A stretch of DNA of 64,000 nt from Tubiluchus corallicola. Its lineage: Eukaryota; Priapulida; Priapulimorpha; Priapulimorphida; Tubiluchidae. The position numbers and the translations under genes were made by a program. A model generated the notes under the pieces. The model was given only the letters and a program-made list of their open reading frames with translations. It did not search any database and was not told the DNA's origin. The stretch spans positions 213,501 through 277,500 of the forward strand of contig JAQGDQ010000238.1 in NCBI GenBank assembly GCA_030141605.1. The letters run 5' to 3'. This document shows, piece after piece, positions 47,237 through 57,140 of the stretch (its first letter is position 1; each line of letters opens with the position of its first letter).

Positions 47237-47610
47237 AGTTTATAGGAACAATAAAATGTCTAAATAATGAAGTTTTAATCTATGATGATCTACACCACAT
47301 TCGCATGCCACAGTCCTTGATTTATATTCAACAAACTAAACAAATGTAAGGCAGTGAAGGTCACATTAAAGGACACTGCAGTATAGGTAATAAACTTATA
47401 TGAAAATTCTATCAGAAGTTTTTAGTTTATAGGAACAATAAAATGTCTAAATAATCAAGTTTTAATCTATGATGATCTACACCACATTCGCATGCCACAG
47501 TCCTTGATTTATATTCAACAAACTAAACAAATGTAAGGCAGTGAAGGTCACATTAAAGGACACTGCAGTATAGGTAATAAACTTATATGAAAATTCTATC
47601 AGAAGTTTTT
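47237..47610. repeat. 187-bp tandem duplication covering the SGPP 3' end
   Basis: 47237-47423 and 47424-47610 are nearly identical (one difference seen is TAATGAAG versus TAATCAAG). The gene-proximal copy holds the last 44 codons, the stop and the start of the 3' UTR. The distal copy repeats the same coding sequence inside the 3' UTR. The near identity implies recent origin, or an assembly artefact. Confidence 0.93.
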
Positions 47611-48763
47611 GTTTGGTTTTAGGATCATTGGGGTCAAGGTTGAACATTTTACACAGCCAAGGGTAGGTGACAGCCTTTAACACCACACGTGTTAAAACAA
47701 GTAAAGAAGTACCAATCACAATGCGTAGTACCAATAAACCCCATCCAAAGTTGGATGGCCAATTTATCGGGTAGGGCTTCGGCTCAATATACTCAGTCAG
47801 ATAACCTAGCTGATAATTGAGCCATGGTCCCAGCAAACCACCCAAAGCCACAGCTAGGCCCATAAATGTATCTGCCCTTGCTGTACTCCACTCATTTTTT
47901 GATGGATATAGAAGCGCTACCAGAAGACAACCTCCTATAGACCATACCGGAGAATAAGGATTCTTTAATAGAAAATGATCAATGGATGGCACCCATGTGA
48001 TAAATGGACCTAAAAGTAGAAACGTGTACAAAATCCCAGCAAACACATCTAGAAATGAATGCATTCCTAGGTAAACACGGCTGCAAGCCACCAGTGATAT
48101 CCACAAAATAGTTAGTACTACTGCAACCATTGTATCGAACTGGTATCGGCCAGTGGCAAAATATAGCAAAGAGCATGGAATCACTGTGCCAACCATAGCG
48201 TGAGTTGAAGGCATACCATACTCCGTGTCATACCGTTTTTCTAGCTTGATAACTGGGGGTGATGCAGGTCTCTCCATTCTGATAATGTCCTTTGTGATTT
48301 GTCCAATGCTGAAAACCATTATCCACGGAATCATTACGCGCCTGCACAAAAACCCATCCACGTTCCATATCATGAAGGGGAAGAAAGTAGAGTAAAATAC
48401 TTCGTTGCCCAGCGATGCACCAAACCAGAATAAATAATGGAGAAATTTATTATTTACAATATACAGTGTTTTATCTGTCAGAGGGTCTGTATTTTTAAGA
48501 TGTCTTCCAGTTGCTAGTTTTTTTGCAGAGATTTCTTTTTGATTGTGCTCAGTGGCAGCGTTCTGCGTAGAAGTCTCACGGTAAACACATGTGTTAGCAG
48601 CTATTCTACTCGGAGGTTGACTAGGCACGCCGTTTTGTATCACAGATGAGGAGTCAAGTTCATTTGTACTTTTCGGAATAATACCACACAGCTGTTGAAA
48701 ATCTGCAACCAAACGTGGCTCGTTCAGCCACAGAAGAATATTACCGATCTTCCCGGACGTCAT
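47477..48763 (-). CDS. SGPP: Sphingosine-1-phosphate phosphatase (intronless)
   Basis: A single open frame of 428 codons, close to the roughly 400-440 residues of animal SGPP1/SGPP2. The enzyme removes phosphate from sphingosine-1-phosphate in the ER membrane, lowering this signal and feeding sphingosine back to ceramide. The three PAP2-superfamily phosphatase motifs are intact: K158-x6-RP166 (KDIIRMERP), PSTH at 185-188, and SR228-229...H235...D239 (SRVYLGMHSFLD). Residues 1-100 are hydrophilic and variable; the rest holds about eight hydrophobic segments, for example 110-133, 190-204, 209-226, 240-257 and several more to the C-terminus. The ATG at 48763 follows GCGTAAGG, and LLWLNEPRLVADFQ near the N-terminus resembles the SGPP start. 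SGPP genes are spliced in vertebrates, so the lack of introns is notable; the catalytic set argues for a functional protein. Confidence 0.95.
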   Translation of the reverse strand: MTSGKIGNILLWLNEPRLVADFQQLCGIIPKSTNELDSSSVIQNGVPSQPPSRIAANTCVYRETSTQNAATEHNQKEISAKKLATGRHLKNTDPLTDKTLYIVNNKFLHYLFWFGASLGNEVFYSTFFPFMIWNVDGFLCRRVMIPWIMVFSIGQITKDIIRMERPASPPVIKLEKRYDTEYGMPSTHAMVGTVIPCSLLYFATGRYQFDTMVAVVLTILWISLVACSRVYLGMHSFLDVFAGILYTFLLLGPFITWVPSIDHFLLKNPYSPVWSIGGCLLVALLYPSKNEWSTARADTFMGLAVALGGLLGPWLNYQLGYLTEYIEPKPYPINWPSNFGWGLLVLRIVIGTSLLVLTRVVLKAVTYPWLCKMFNLDPNDPKTKQKLLIEFSYKFITYTAVSFNVTFTALHLFSLLNINQGLWHANVV

Positions 48764-49295
48764 CCTTACGCGAAAAATATTTTACTACATTATTACACAG
48801 TTACAGCTGCTGCCCGGTGCTTTTAACCATACCCAACCCTCAAACATTCGTCTTTTATAGCTGCTAAAATAAACTCTGGACTCATCGCACGATACACCGA
48901 TGCATATTTAATATAGAACTTTATATTGCAATGCAAATTAAGACACTGTCATTTATAAACTGTTTGTTTAACGTCGATCAAATATGGCACACAAAGAAAA
49001 CATTCACATCATTATAGACTGTGAGTGACTCAGCTTAACTGATCACTACCGCACTGCGTGCGCATTGTGGGAATTTAAATGGCATGAGCTCAGCATGCTG
49101 CCAACATGCTGCCAATGGAAAACCTTGACGTTGCTGTAGACCAATGCCAGACAAGTTTACGCAGTGTGAGTTCATACAGCGTGCAAGTTATAATTATGGC
49201 GGCAGTAAGCATCAGTATTCTGCGACACGTCAATCACTGTCCTTGAACGTCCTACCCTAGATAAAAATACCTGTAGAAAAAGTGGTAGGAGTTAT

Positions 49296-49296
<1 letters not shown>
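48764..49296. other. Upstream region of SGPP
   Basis: Probable promoter and 5' UTR on the minus strand. GC-richer patch at 49030-49150 with CAACATGCTGCCAA-type short direct repeats (49095-49118). No TATA box was assigned. Confidence 0.4.

Positions 49297-49361
<65 letters not shown>
49297..49361. repeat. (AT)n microsatellite at a retroposon tail
   Basis: About 32 AT units. On the minus strand the sequence before them reads ATGACAAATAAAGAATTA, i.e. a polyadenylation-like signal leading into the microsatellite. This suggests a minus-strand LINE 3' end covering roughly 49362-49760. Confidence 0.85.
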
Positions 49362-49363
<2 letters not shown>

Positions 49364-49907
49364 TTCTTTATTTGTCATTAACATGGTTCACTCATTATAA
49401 TAAAATTGAGTAAGCCTCAGCATAATGTTAAAATAACAACACTGTTCAAGACAAATGCGTCCAGTGCATACTAAAAAAAACTAAAGTGCAAAACTAAGGC
49501 CTAATTATATACAATAAATGAACAAATTTACAAACACCATATTAAAATATTTTTACAAAACAATTTTACAAAAGTACATTAAATTTTACATGACATATTT
49601 TACACAATATACATTTGACATTACACAATTAACAGAAACATGCTTTACATTACATAAATTAAAAAAATAAAAAAAAAATAAAAAAGAAAAAATTTTCATA
49701 TTCGGTACATAAATTTAATTAGAGTTTAAAAACCAAGACTCCTATTTTTTAGTATTCTTCAGTTCCCACAGTAGCTTTCAATACATTGGTAACTGTGTGG
49801 TATCCGAAGTGTAACCTTGTTTGGCCGTTTTATATTTTAATTATGGCGGCGATTAGTTTGTACCATTCGTGGCCATAATTAAAAAATGATTTTTTTCAAG
49901 CACTGCA
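49362..49907 (-). other. Probable LINE 3' UTR, plus a 13-bp hairpin
   Basis: A- and T-rich sequence without coding capacity. At 49835-49847 and 49872-49884, TTTTAATTATGGC and GCCATAATTAAAA form a perfect 13-base inverted repeat with a 24-base loop. Confidence 0.35.
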
Positions 49908-49985
49908 TATTTACCTATCTACCTCCGAACTTACCTATCTACTTACCTACCTACCTACCAACTTGCTCACCCGTCTATCTACATA
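49908..49985. repeat. (CTAC)n-type degenerate tetranucleotide repeat
   Basis: Imperfect ACCTATCT/ACCTACCT units. Confidence 0.85.
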
Positions 49986-50199
49986 TAAATATACACTTAC
50001 CTAACTACTTGCCAGACCATCTAAAATTGTTTTGACACGTGACATATTAACACAAGGCGCGAGAAATTGGACACAATGAAGTATGAACACACTGTTATCT
50101 TCCATTCCGTTATGTTCTGTGCTAGTCTATTCTGTGCTGCTCTCTACTGTGTTGTTCTGTACTTGTGTAAGTATATAATTATTAAATAAATACCTACAA

Positions 50200-50490
50200 G
50201 TAATTAATTGGTCGGCTTGTTGGTTGCTTAGTAGGTTGATTGGTTGGCCGGTGAGTGGGTAGGTTGTTTGTTTGGTTTATTGGTTGGTTAGCTGGTCGGG
50301 TAGTTGGTTGGATAGATTGGTGGTTGTTTAGTTGGTTGGTTGGTGTTGGCTAGTTGGGTTGATTGGTTGGTTGACTGGTTCGTTGGGTGGTTGGTTAGTG
50401 AGTGGGTAGGTTGTTTGTTTATTTGTTTGGTTTATTGGTTGGTTGGCTGGTTGGTTGGTTAGTTGCTTGGTTTATTGGTTGGTTGGTATA
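50200..50490. repeat. Degenerate (GGTT)n repeat
   Basis: About 290 bases of TTGGTTGG-type units with frequent substitutions (GGTTAGTTGG, GGTTGATTGG), so an old tetranucleotide array. Confidence 0.9.
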
Positions 50491-51023
50491 TTGTGTTATG
50501 GATTGAGTTGATACCCCTGTTTGTTTGTCTTTATGTATGCCTGATGCGCAAGGGATATTGGAAAGTGTGTCATTTTTGTGATATTAACTTTGTGGATTTC
50601 TATGGAGCCCCTGTGAAGGGCCACGTTAAGAAAATCTGCCACGAATCACTAATCCGTGCTATTTTCTCAGCGTGTCCCTTCGGAGGGGGGAGGGAGGGTC
50701 TATAGGACAACTTCCGTCAGATTTTGTGAAAATTCAGCTAAACATCGGTTACTGAAATCTTAAAATATCGCGGGCAGCCTAATGTGTCGATGTGCAGTAA
50801 ATAGATGGCAGTAAATGCTGACTGGCCAATGCATGCACGAGTCATGTCATGGATTTTGAAATTTCATGTCATGTCATTCATGAAATTTCAAAATTCATCA
50901 CGCAACACTTTCAACACGTTTTTGTCAAGATAAATCTTCATTTTACTTATATGTTGTCATTTCGTGACTGGTAATTAAAAGCCCTGTATAACCGCAACAG
51001 ACATTGAAATTTAACGCATAAAT
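50491..51023. other. Non-coding; contains a perfect hairpin at 50853-50894
   Basis: ATTTTGAAATTTCATG (50853-50868) and CATGAAATTTCAAAAT (50879-50894) are perfect 16-base inverted arms with a 10-base loop made of TCATG-like repeats. An 80-codon frame at 50463-50705 is unassigned. Confidence 0.8.
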
Positions 51024-51252
51024 AATTCATAGTTATTGTTACACGAAAGAAACTTATAAATTAAATAACTTACCCTTTTTCTGGCGAATTTCGAACACCT
51101 GCATTGCCTTAAAGATCGCCATGTTTCACTTTTCTGGTTATGATTATTATTATATTATTATTATTATTACACAAAGAATTCATAGTTATTTTAACACAAA
51201 AAGAAACTTAGAAATTAAAAAAAAAAGATCGCCATGTTTCACGTTTTGGACG
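51024..51252. repeat. Partial tandem duplication at a candidate gene start
   Basis: AATTCATAGTTATT ... GATCGCCATGTTTCAC occurs at 51024-51131 and again, shortened by an internal deletion, at 51177-51252. Between them lies an ATT-rich run. The second copy keeps the sequence around the start codon of the candidate exon at 51074-51122 but lacks the splice donor. Confidence 0.75.
51074..51122 (-). CDS. Candidate first coding exon, product unknown
   Basis: On the minus strand, an ATG at 51122 opens 16 codons, MAIFKAMQVFEIRQKK, plus one base. They run straight into a full consensus donor, G|GTAAGTTA. Upstream (51250-51370) the DNA is CpG-rich for this window and includes TGACGTAC, as expected for a promoter. 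No in-frame acceptor could be confirmed downstream; joining to the SGPP frame would create a stop, so it is probably a separate gene. I do not recognise the peptide. A start with Kozak-like AAAC before ATG plus a perfect donor is suggestive but short enough to arise by chance. Confidence 0.35.
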
Positions 51253-52714
51253 CGAGTGAGCAAGAATGACGTACGAGAGCGTCTTTGGTTACCGATCTTT
51301 GTTTACCAATCTATGGTGGCCTCGTGACTGCACTCATTACGTTATTCGTCTCGCGCAACGAAAATGACGGTTCTTCAAATTTAAAAAAATGATAAAAATC
51401 TAAAGAAACCAGCTTTACAGTAAGTTTTTAATAAGATAAATTGAATATTCCGTTTCGTAATGAGACTAGGATTTTAGCTTGTAAAAGCTTACAGTTATAG
51501 TCAGGGTTTAGCTGACGTTAAATTTATTATCATGTTTATCTCACTTTGCAATGACGACTAAAATATTGTGTTAATGTGCTTAAATTAATACAATTCGTCT
51601 TGACTACCACAACTGAAAAAATTCTGGACGTTCCTTTTCGCTACTGCTACCTGCTACATTGGATAGCTGACAGTATTGTAGAACTTTTTGTGCAAACGCA
51701 TATGTACTACTGTTTTTTAAATTTGTTTATTGCTTCAATTATTTCTGAAAGACGTTCGATCATTTCCTACAATTGACTTCACTGCTTTAATATAAAAAAG
51801 TTAAAACCAAAAATTGCATCTCTGGTGCCACATCTCCTGCTGTCAACTCCCATTCACCAATCTATTCCCAGCCACAATTTATACACAGCTAATAATCAAT
51901 AAAGCGCGCACTTTTCACATTGTGTTTTATACGGCAGATTTAATTCTCATTCGCAAAATCGTTCTGCTAGGACCTCTTACGTAACTGAAACGCGTTGGTT
52001 TTGAAGATTTCTAATATCACAATTGAGTTTGCGTACAAGCCCCTGTGATAATAATGACACCAATTCAATAAAAAAATTCATGTGTGTATAAAAACGATCA
52101 TTAGTATTGACTAATTTGCTTTCTAATGCTGGAGAGTGTCTAGGCGTGTTGCACGTGCACACAAATTTGAATGAAAGGTGAAAAAATAAATAAAATGGCA
52201 AAATAAAAAGCACTGGATTTGAACCAGCGATGTTAGCGTATCGTTTCAGTGTCTTTTTATCATAAAACACACGCGTCCGCAAAGCAATCATAGAGTAAAC
52301 GTCCAAAGAAAATTTTCTTCACTTTTTTTTATAGAAACTTAGCTGACAGTAATATGTCGAGTTTATTGTAGCGTAAGTTTAGATTGTAACCTTCCATGGC
52401 GTGTGCTTATACCTTCTGTAAAGGTTGTACAATAATAATTTAATAGATAAATTTAATACTATGTACCCTGCTATGTTAGTACGTTTATTTTAGTTTAGAT
52501 TGTGTGACAGCCATAAAATAATACAACAAAATAAATAAAAATACAAAATTAGTCAATAAAAACACAAAACAATAAACACACTAAAATAGTCAGTAGGATG
52601 TGGAAGAGATACACCAGAGATACACTGCTTAAGTGAGCCTAATAATGTGATACACAACATTACAGCATATTCTAAATAAAGTATTTTTAAACTGTGCAAT
52701 TTGTTTACATGTAC
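51253..52714. other. Intergenic; box B-like motif near 52210
   Basis: CpG-rich sequence at 51250-51370 may be a promoter. On the minus strand near 52225-52209, GCTGGTTCAAATCCAGT forms a perfect four-to-five base T-arm with a TTCAAAT loop followed by GCTTTTT, so it may be a SINE tail or tRNA relic; no matching box A is evident. Confidence 0.4.
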
Positions 52715-53310
52715 CTATCGTAATACAAATACTGATTTAAACCCAAGGTTTTTTAAAAGTTTCCGGAATAATTTGGTACTCACTGCAGTGACCAAAGGAT
52801 GTCCATTTATATGTGATGGTCGGGAATTCCATATGGGCACCACACGATTTGAGAACAAATGACTAAGACTAGTTTTGGAAATACGTGTCTCACATGATTA
52901 CGCCTAGTATTATCGGCTATTGCAAGACTAAAAACATGTCACAGTCTAAATCCACTTTTTTGTTTATGATGTTATAACACGTGACTAAGTCGTTTTTAGA
53001 CGTGTTTCTTCAAGAGATTCTAAGCCTAGTAACTTAAGTCTCTCGTGGTAAAATACATAGTTTAAATTATATCTGTAGAAAACTCTACGTGTGAAATATC
53101 TTCGGACATTTTCTAGCATATCGATATCGCCATCATGGGATGGACACCAAGCAAGAGAGCAATATTCCATAATTGGCTTGACATATACCTTATAGGCCAT
53201 GAGACGCACATTAACAATACTAGTTTCGAATATTCGCAAAAACATGTTCACAATTCTACTAGCTTTTTCAGAAAAGTATGGAATAGTGGCATCAATATTT
53301 GAATATTAGA
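52715..53310 (-). pseudogene. 3' part of a non-LTR retrotransposon ORF
   Basis: Minus-strand translation reads FSEKASRIVNMFLRIFETS, then AYKVYVKPIMEYCSLAWCPS and FYHERLKLLGLESLEETRLK. After frameshifts it resumes with LFSNRVVPIWNSRPSHINGH and ends with a stop at 52717-52715. This is the thumb and C-terminal part of a CR1/Rex-like reverse transcriptase (consensus Y..YVRPILEY.S..W.P, then ERL..LGL.SL..RR, and finally F..RVV..WN.LP). It lacks the catalytic domain and is disrupted, lying directly downstream of the TTLL gene in the same orientation. Confidence 0.85.
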
Positions 53311-53529
53311 TACACAATAGACAGTTGTCAATAAACTACACATTTGAACAATAATTTAATAGGTCTTATATTTAATTTAGTTGCCAACAAACTATGTACA
53401 AGATAGTTGTTATAAGTTTCATAACGACTTGCATAATTTCTCCTAATTACTGAAAAACCGTTTCTAATCTCACAATGTAAGTGGCAAACATTAAAAAGTG
53501 TTTTGTTACTTCTATAAATGCTAGTCAAG
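53311..53529 (-). other. TTLL gene 3' flank
   Basis: A 70-codon open stretch here (53328-53540) has no recognised content and probably represents 3' UTR or intergenic DNA between the TTLL stop codon and the LINE fragment. Confidence 0.4.
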
Positions 53530-55272
53530 TCATAATGCACGTGAACTTTTTTTAAGCGCTTCGCTTGAATTTGCTGTGTTCGGTTTCACAAAAGTATTAA
53601 TACGGCTTGTTTTCAAAAGTTTTTCCAACAATTTCCATCCTTCACTGGGATTTTTGTAGTACTTCCTTGTCCAGGCATCTAATAACCAGTTGCTGTAACG
53701 TTTCACTTCAAAATATTTCAAATATTTATGGGAAGTTGGACTCGGAAAAATTCGGTGAAAACCTCCGCGTCGGCGATACTCATCCTCTGCTTCTACTAGC
53801 TCACGAACATCAGCTGGTGTGAGATCATCTAAAATATTTGCTAAAATTTCTTCGTCTGACGCGTTTTTCGTAAAGTGATTTCGTTTTGACTCTTCGTACG
53901 GCATGAGCGCTGAAGTATACAAAGACTTTGGCAACACAGGCCCTATAACTTTCTCGCTACGCCTTAGTTTTTGAAAAGAAGGCCTTCTGGTGACTGTTGT
54001 CCATTCTGGAACACGATGGCCAGCCAGGTTTAGCCGGTCCTGCACCATTTCTCCAACAAAATCGTACGCATAACCAGTAAAAGTGTTAACTTCCAACAAC
54101 CAAGGTTTCAACTGATAATCCAACATAACATCATATCCATACAGTTCATTGCAACAGTCAGGACTCTCCATATTGGTGCTCATCATATTGTACAAAACAG
54201 ATTCACTGCTTAAAAGCTGTTTCACAACAATATCTTTAATTTGTCTCCAAATCTTTTGTGTGTCAACTCCTTTCAGGTCCAGATAGCGCCATAATTTCTG
54301 CAGAGACCACACGTACTTTTCAAATATGTATTTTGGATTTTTTATGTTAACGTCCAGGTTAGTGAGGTGAACGAAATTATTTTCTAACTGATTAGCCTCG
54401 GTGGTGTAATTTTCCGTGGCGAATCTGACGCCACCAAGTTTATGCATATAAATCCTCAATGGCTCCAGTGAAGAAATAAACACGAATATTCTCATGTCAA
54501 ACTTCAAACCCTTGATGAGATATGGTTTTGTGATATACTGTTGGACAATGAGATCTTGTTCTAGGCTTGGTAGCTTTCCAATTGTCTCAATGACTTTGAT
54601 ACCTCTGCCCCGTCTCGAATCTGAAGGCTTATAAATCCACAGCCCGGGATTATCTTTCCAATGCTTGCAGAATTCTAACAACTCCTGCGGCAAAACAAAA
54701 GTCTGTGGTACGAAGTCGAATTTATCATTTGCATATTTTATCATTGCAGTTTTTATGTTTATCCACATACTATCTTTCCTCATGGCTTCTTCTTGTGAAC
54801 CAGGAAGCTGGTTGAATTTCTTATGTTTGCCCACAAACGGCCATGTCTGCTTCTTGGGATTGGTATTAGTATACGCCGTCCAATCTCCGCGTTTTGTCAA
54901 TTGAAAATTAGAAAGTAGTAATATCCTTTTCAGATACCTGAGGTCTTCATAGTCACCGTCGCCACTAAACTTCCACTTCAATTTCTTTTTAAGAGAACTT
55001 GGTAACTCCTTGGTTATTTGACCAGCCAAAGCGAAATTTATGACTGGTGCAATATTGGAGAAAAGACTTGGAATAACGGCAGGAATTAGTCGTGGACACT
55101 CACCTACCAGCGAATTATTCCACTGCGTATCTAGTCTAGGAAGTCCAATGGGAGCCGCTACATCACTTATAAGCATTTCTGCAATTACGAATGCTAAATG
55201 CCCATTTAGTAGTATGAGAATAATACCTGTGTAACGACGGTGCAATAACAATAATCTGGAAGGCAACATCAT
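53530..55272 (-). CDS. TTLL4: TTLL4-type tubulin polyglutamylase (intronless)
   Basis: 580 codons from the tandem ATG-ATG at 55272-55267 to TGA at 53532-53530. TTLL enzymes add glutamates to tubulin tails (and some other proteins) using ATP, with an ATP-grasp fold; TTLL4 initiates side chains. Visible landmarks: W170 region, KPSDSRRGRGIKVI (K215) of the nucleotide site, LIVQQYITKPYLIKGLKFDM and R261, HLTN at 302-305, and YDVMLDYQLKPWLLEVN with D381, E394 and N396 as the usual metal/ATP ligands. The C-terminal LTPADVRELVEAEDEYRRRG and IFPSPTSHKYLKYFE match the TTLL4 tail. Residues 1-35 are hydrophobic and may be an anchor. Oddities: no introns, and the usual N-x-SPS after LEVN is replaced by TFTGY, which could alter substrate choice. 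It may be a retrocopy of a spliced TTLL4 gene, but the frame is intact. A TTG three codons upstream is not needed as start. Confidence 0.92.
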   Translation of the reverse strand: MMLPSRLLLLHRRYTGIILILLNGHLAFVIAEMLISDVAAPIGLPRLDTQWNNSLVGECPRLIPAVIPSLFSNIAPVINFALAGQITKELPSSLKKKLKWKFSGDGDYEDLRYLKRILLLSNFQLTKRGDWTAYTNTNPKKQTWPFVGKHKKFNQLPGSQEEAMRKDSMWINIKTAMIKYANDKFDFVPQTFVLPQELLEFCKHWKDNPGLWIYKPSDSRRGRGIKVIETIGKLPSLEQDLIVQQYITKPYLIKGLKFDMRIFVFISSLEPLRIYMHKLGGVRFATENYTTEANQLENNFVHLTNLDVNIKNPKYIFEKYVWSLQKLWRYLDLKGVDTQKIWRQIKDIVVKQLLSSESVLYNMMSTNMESPDCCNELYGYDVMLDYQLKPWLLEVNTFTGYAYDFVGEMVQDRLNLAGHRVPEWTTVTRRPSFQKLRRSEKVIGPVLPKSLYTSALMPYEESKRNHFTKNASDEEILANILDDLTPADVRELVEAEDEYRRRGGFHRIFPSPTSHKYLKYFEVKRYSNWLLDAWTRKYYKNPSEGWKLLEKLLKTSRINTFVKPNTANSSEALKKSSRAL

Positions 55273-56109
55273 AACACACAAGTCAGGTGACCTTATTGTG
55301 AAGTTAGGCCTATATTTTTGTTTTATGTATCTACATTATTTCTCACGAGAAAAAAACATAATTAACATTAATCATAATAGCACAACAAACGACGTAGCAA
55401 AAGGAATCCGCTTGTTAGTGTTCACACGACACTAAAGTAAAGTCAAGTCTAAGCAAAACTGAAGCTGGATATTATATACGACCTGCGTAGAGAACAGTAC
55501 GTAGAAAGCATGTGATGTCCCTTAAGGCATTCTCATTAGTGTCAAAAAACTGGTTTGTATGCAGTGCATTGAATTATTTATTCTAATTATTTATTATTTA
55601 TACTCCTCCCGGGTATTTTGGTTGAATGTGGTGAATAAAGCATTAACTTGTAGCGAACTACCATTACCTCATTGAACTGTTGCTAGAATTTTTGCGATAC
55701 TTTGTTAATGTCGTTTGCAGTTTGGTTAATGAAAGTTGTAAGCGTGACAGCGATTAACGGACCAAAAAGCATGAAATCTACACAAAATTCTTTTCGATCC
55801 ATTATGTTTATACAATTTTTATTGGCCGACCACGAACTCGCATGTTTCATTTTTTACAAAATTTCGCCATAACAGAAAAGTTGTTGGCAAATTCTTCATG
55901 AATCTTATTTTATCAATAATTCTTCCCGGATGTCCAGCTCAAATGAAAATGTTTAATTAATTAATTTAATTTAACTTAGATCGCCGTTTTTAATCAAAAC
56001 CGAAATACAAAATTATCTTATTTCCACATTTTTTGATCTCTTTGCCCTCTAAATTGCCCTTTAAATTTTAAAAATAATGTTTGTAAGTTAATGACAACAT
56101 TACCAAGAT
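55273..56109. other. Upstream region of the TTLL gene
   Basis: Minus-strand 5' flank; no promoter element assigned. AT-rich. Confidence 0.4.
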
Positions 56110-56470
56110 AAAATAAGATAATGCAAAGTAAGGAAAAGTGAGGTAAGGTACGGTATGGTACGGATGATAACGTATTGTAAGGAAAAATTGAAGTGAAGTG
56201 AGTTGAGTTGAGGTAGCGGAAGTAAGGTGAGAGGTGGGGCAAAATGAGATGAGGTAAGGTGGGATTAGGTGAAAGGAGGTGAGGTGAGGTGAGATATGAA
56301 TTGAGCTGAAACGAGCTACGTGACTGAAGCAGGACGAGAGGTGGTGCGAAATTAGATGAGGTGAGCTGGGATAGGTGAGGTGAGGTGAGGTGAGCTGAGA
56401 TGAGCTGAGCTAAGGTAAGGTGAGGTGAGGATAGGTAAGGTGAGATGAGGTGAAGGTGTACATTACTGTG
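56110..56470. repeat. Degenerate (AGGTG)n pentanucleotide array
   Basis: Units of AGGTG, GAGCTG and AAGGTA over about 360 bases. The 173-codon minus-strand frame across it (Ser/Pro/His/Leu) is a repeat artefact. Confidence 0.88.
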
Positions 56471-56894
56471 TAGATGAGTTAATATGAAATGATATATATG
56501 ATTTCCAATAAGAGATTTACTCAGAAGCTTGCATGCCACCTACATTTCACTTGCGACTTTTTCACACATTGTTGCTTCCGTCACGTGAGTTAGGAAAATA
56601 ATATGGTTCATATCAGTAGTTGGTGTCACTCTCATGTTTCATCAGAAAATTAATAGAATACTTGCGGTGTTGCTTTATGCACAATAATTGCAGAACTAGG
56701 TGGCATGTCGCCATTTTTAATAAATGCATAAAAATTAGTTCAAAATGGCTCACTGTATGTAAAGTCACCTGTTTCAGTTTGTATATGAGTGTGGTGCACA
56801 GTTTCTTGTTTAATATTTTGAAAATGAGGTGTCCCCATTTATCTGGAACTGGTACCTAAGCGTAGTTAAAAGGTGTACCCTATATAAAAGTGCG
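56471..56894. other. No recognised feature
   Basis: Short spacer; one 79-codon frame without recognisable domain. Confidence 0.45.
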
Positions 56895-57068
56895 TGCGTG
56901 CGTGCCTATGTGTGTGTGTTGGTTTGTGTAGGAAAAAAGATAGATGAGTAGGTAGATTGGTAGGTAGGTGGCTAGGTAGGCAGCTAGGTAGGTAGGTAGG
57001 CGGTAGGTAGAGAGATAGATAGGTAGGTAGATTGGTAGGTAGGTAGCTACGTCAGTAGATAGGTAGTA
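56895..57068. repeat. (GTGC/GTGT)n and (TAGG)n microsatellites
   Basis: GTGCGTGCGTGC at 56891-56905 followed by TAGGTAGG units at 56950-57065, directly abutting the retrotransposon remnant. Confidence 0.93.
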
Positions 57069-57140
57069 TTACATCACAGATAGTAACGGGGAGTTTGATC
57101 TAATTGTGCCAGAGGAGCCTACATTTTCATCAAGTACGGC

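Noticed and set aside
47979-48176. Frame overlapping the SGPP gene
   Set aside because: Out-of-frame shadow of the SGPP coding sequence.
48763-51074. The 51.1-kb exon as a 5' exon of SGPP
   Set aside because: Joining its phase-1 donor to the AAG before the SGPP ATG gives an immediate TGA, and the SGPP frame is complete by itself.
52209-52290. tRNA gene on the minus strand
   Set aside because: A T-arm-like motif and T run are present, but no acceptor pairing, box A or anticodon arm could be fitted.
56018-56539. 173-codon Ser/Pro/His/Leu frame on the minus strand
   Set aside because: Mostly a degenerate AGGTG repeat read on the opposite strand.
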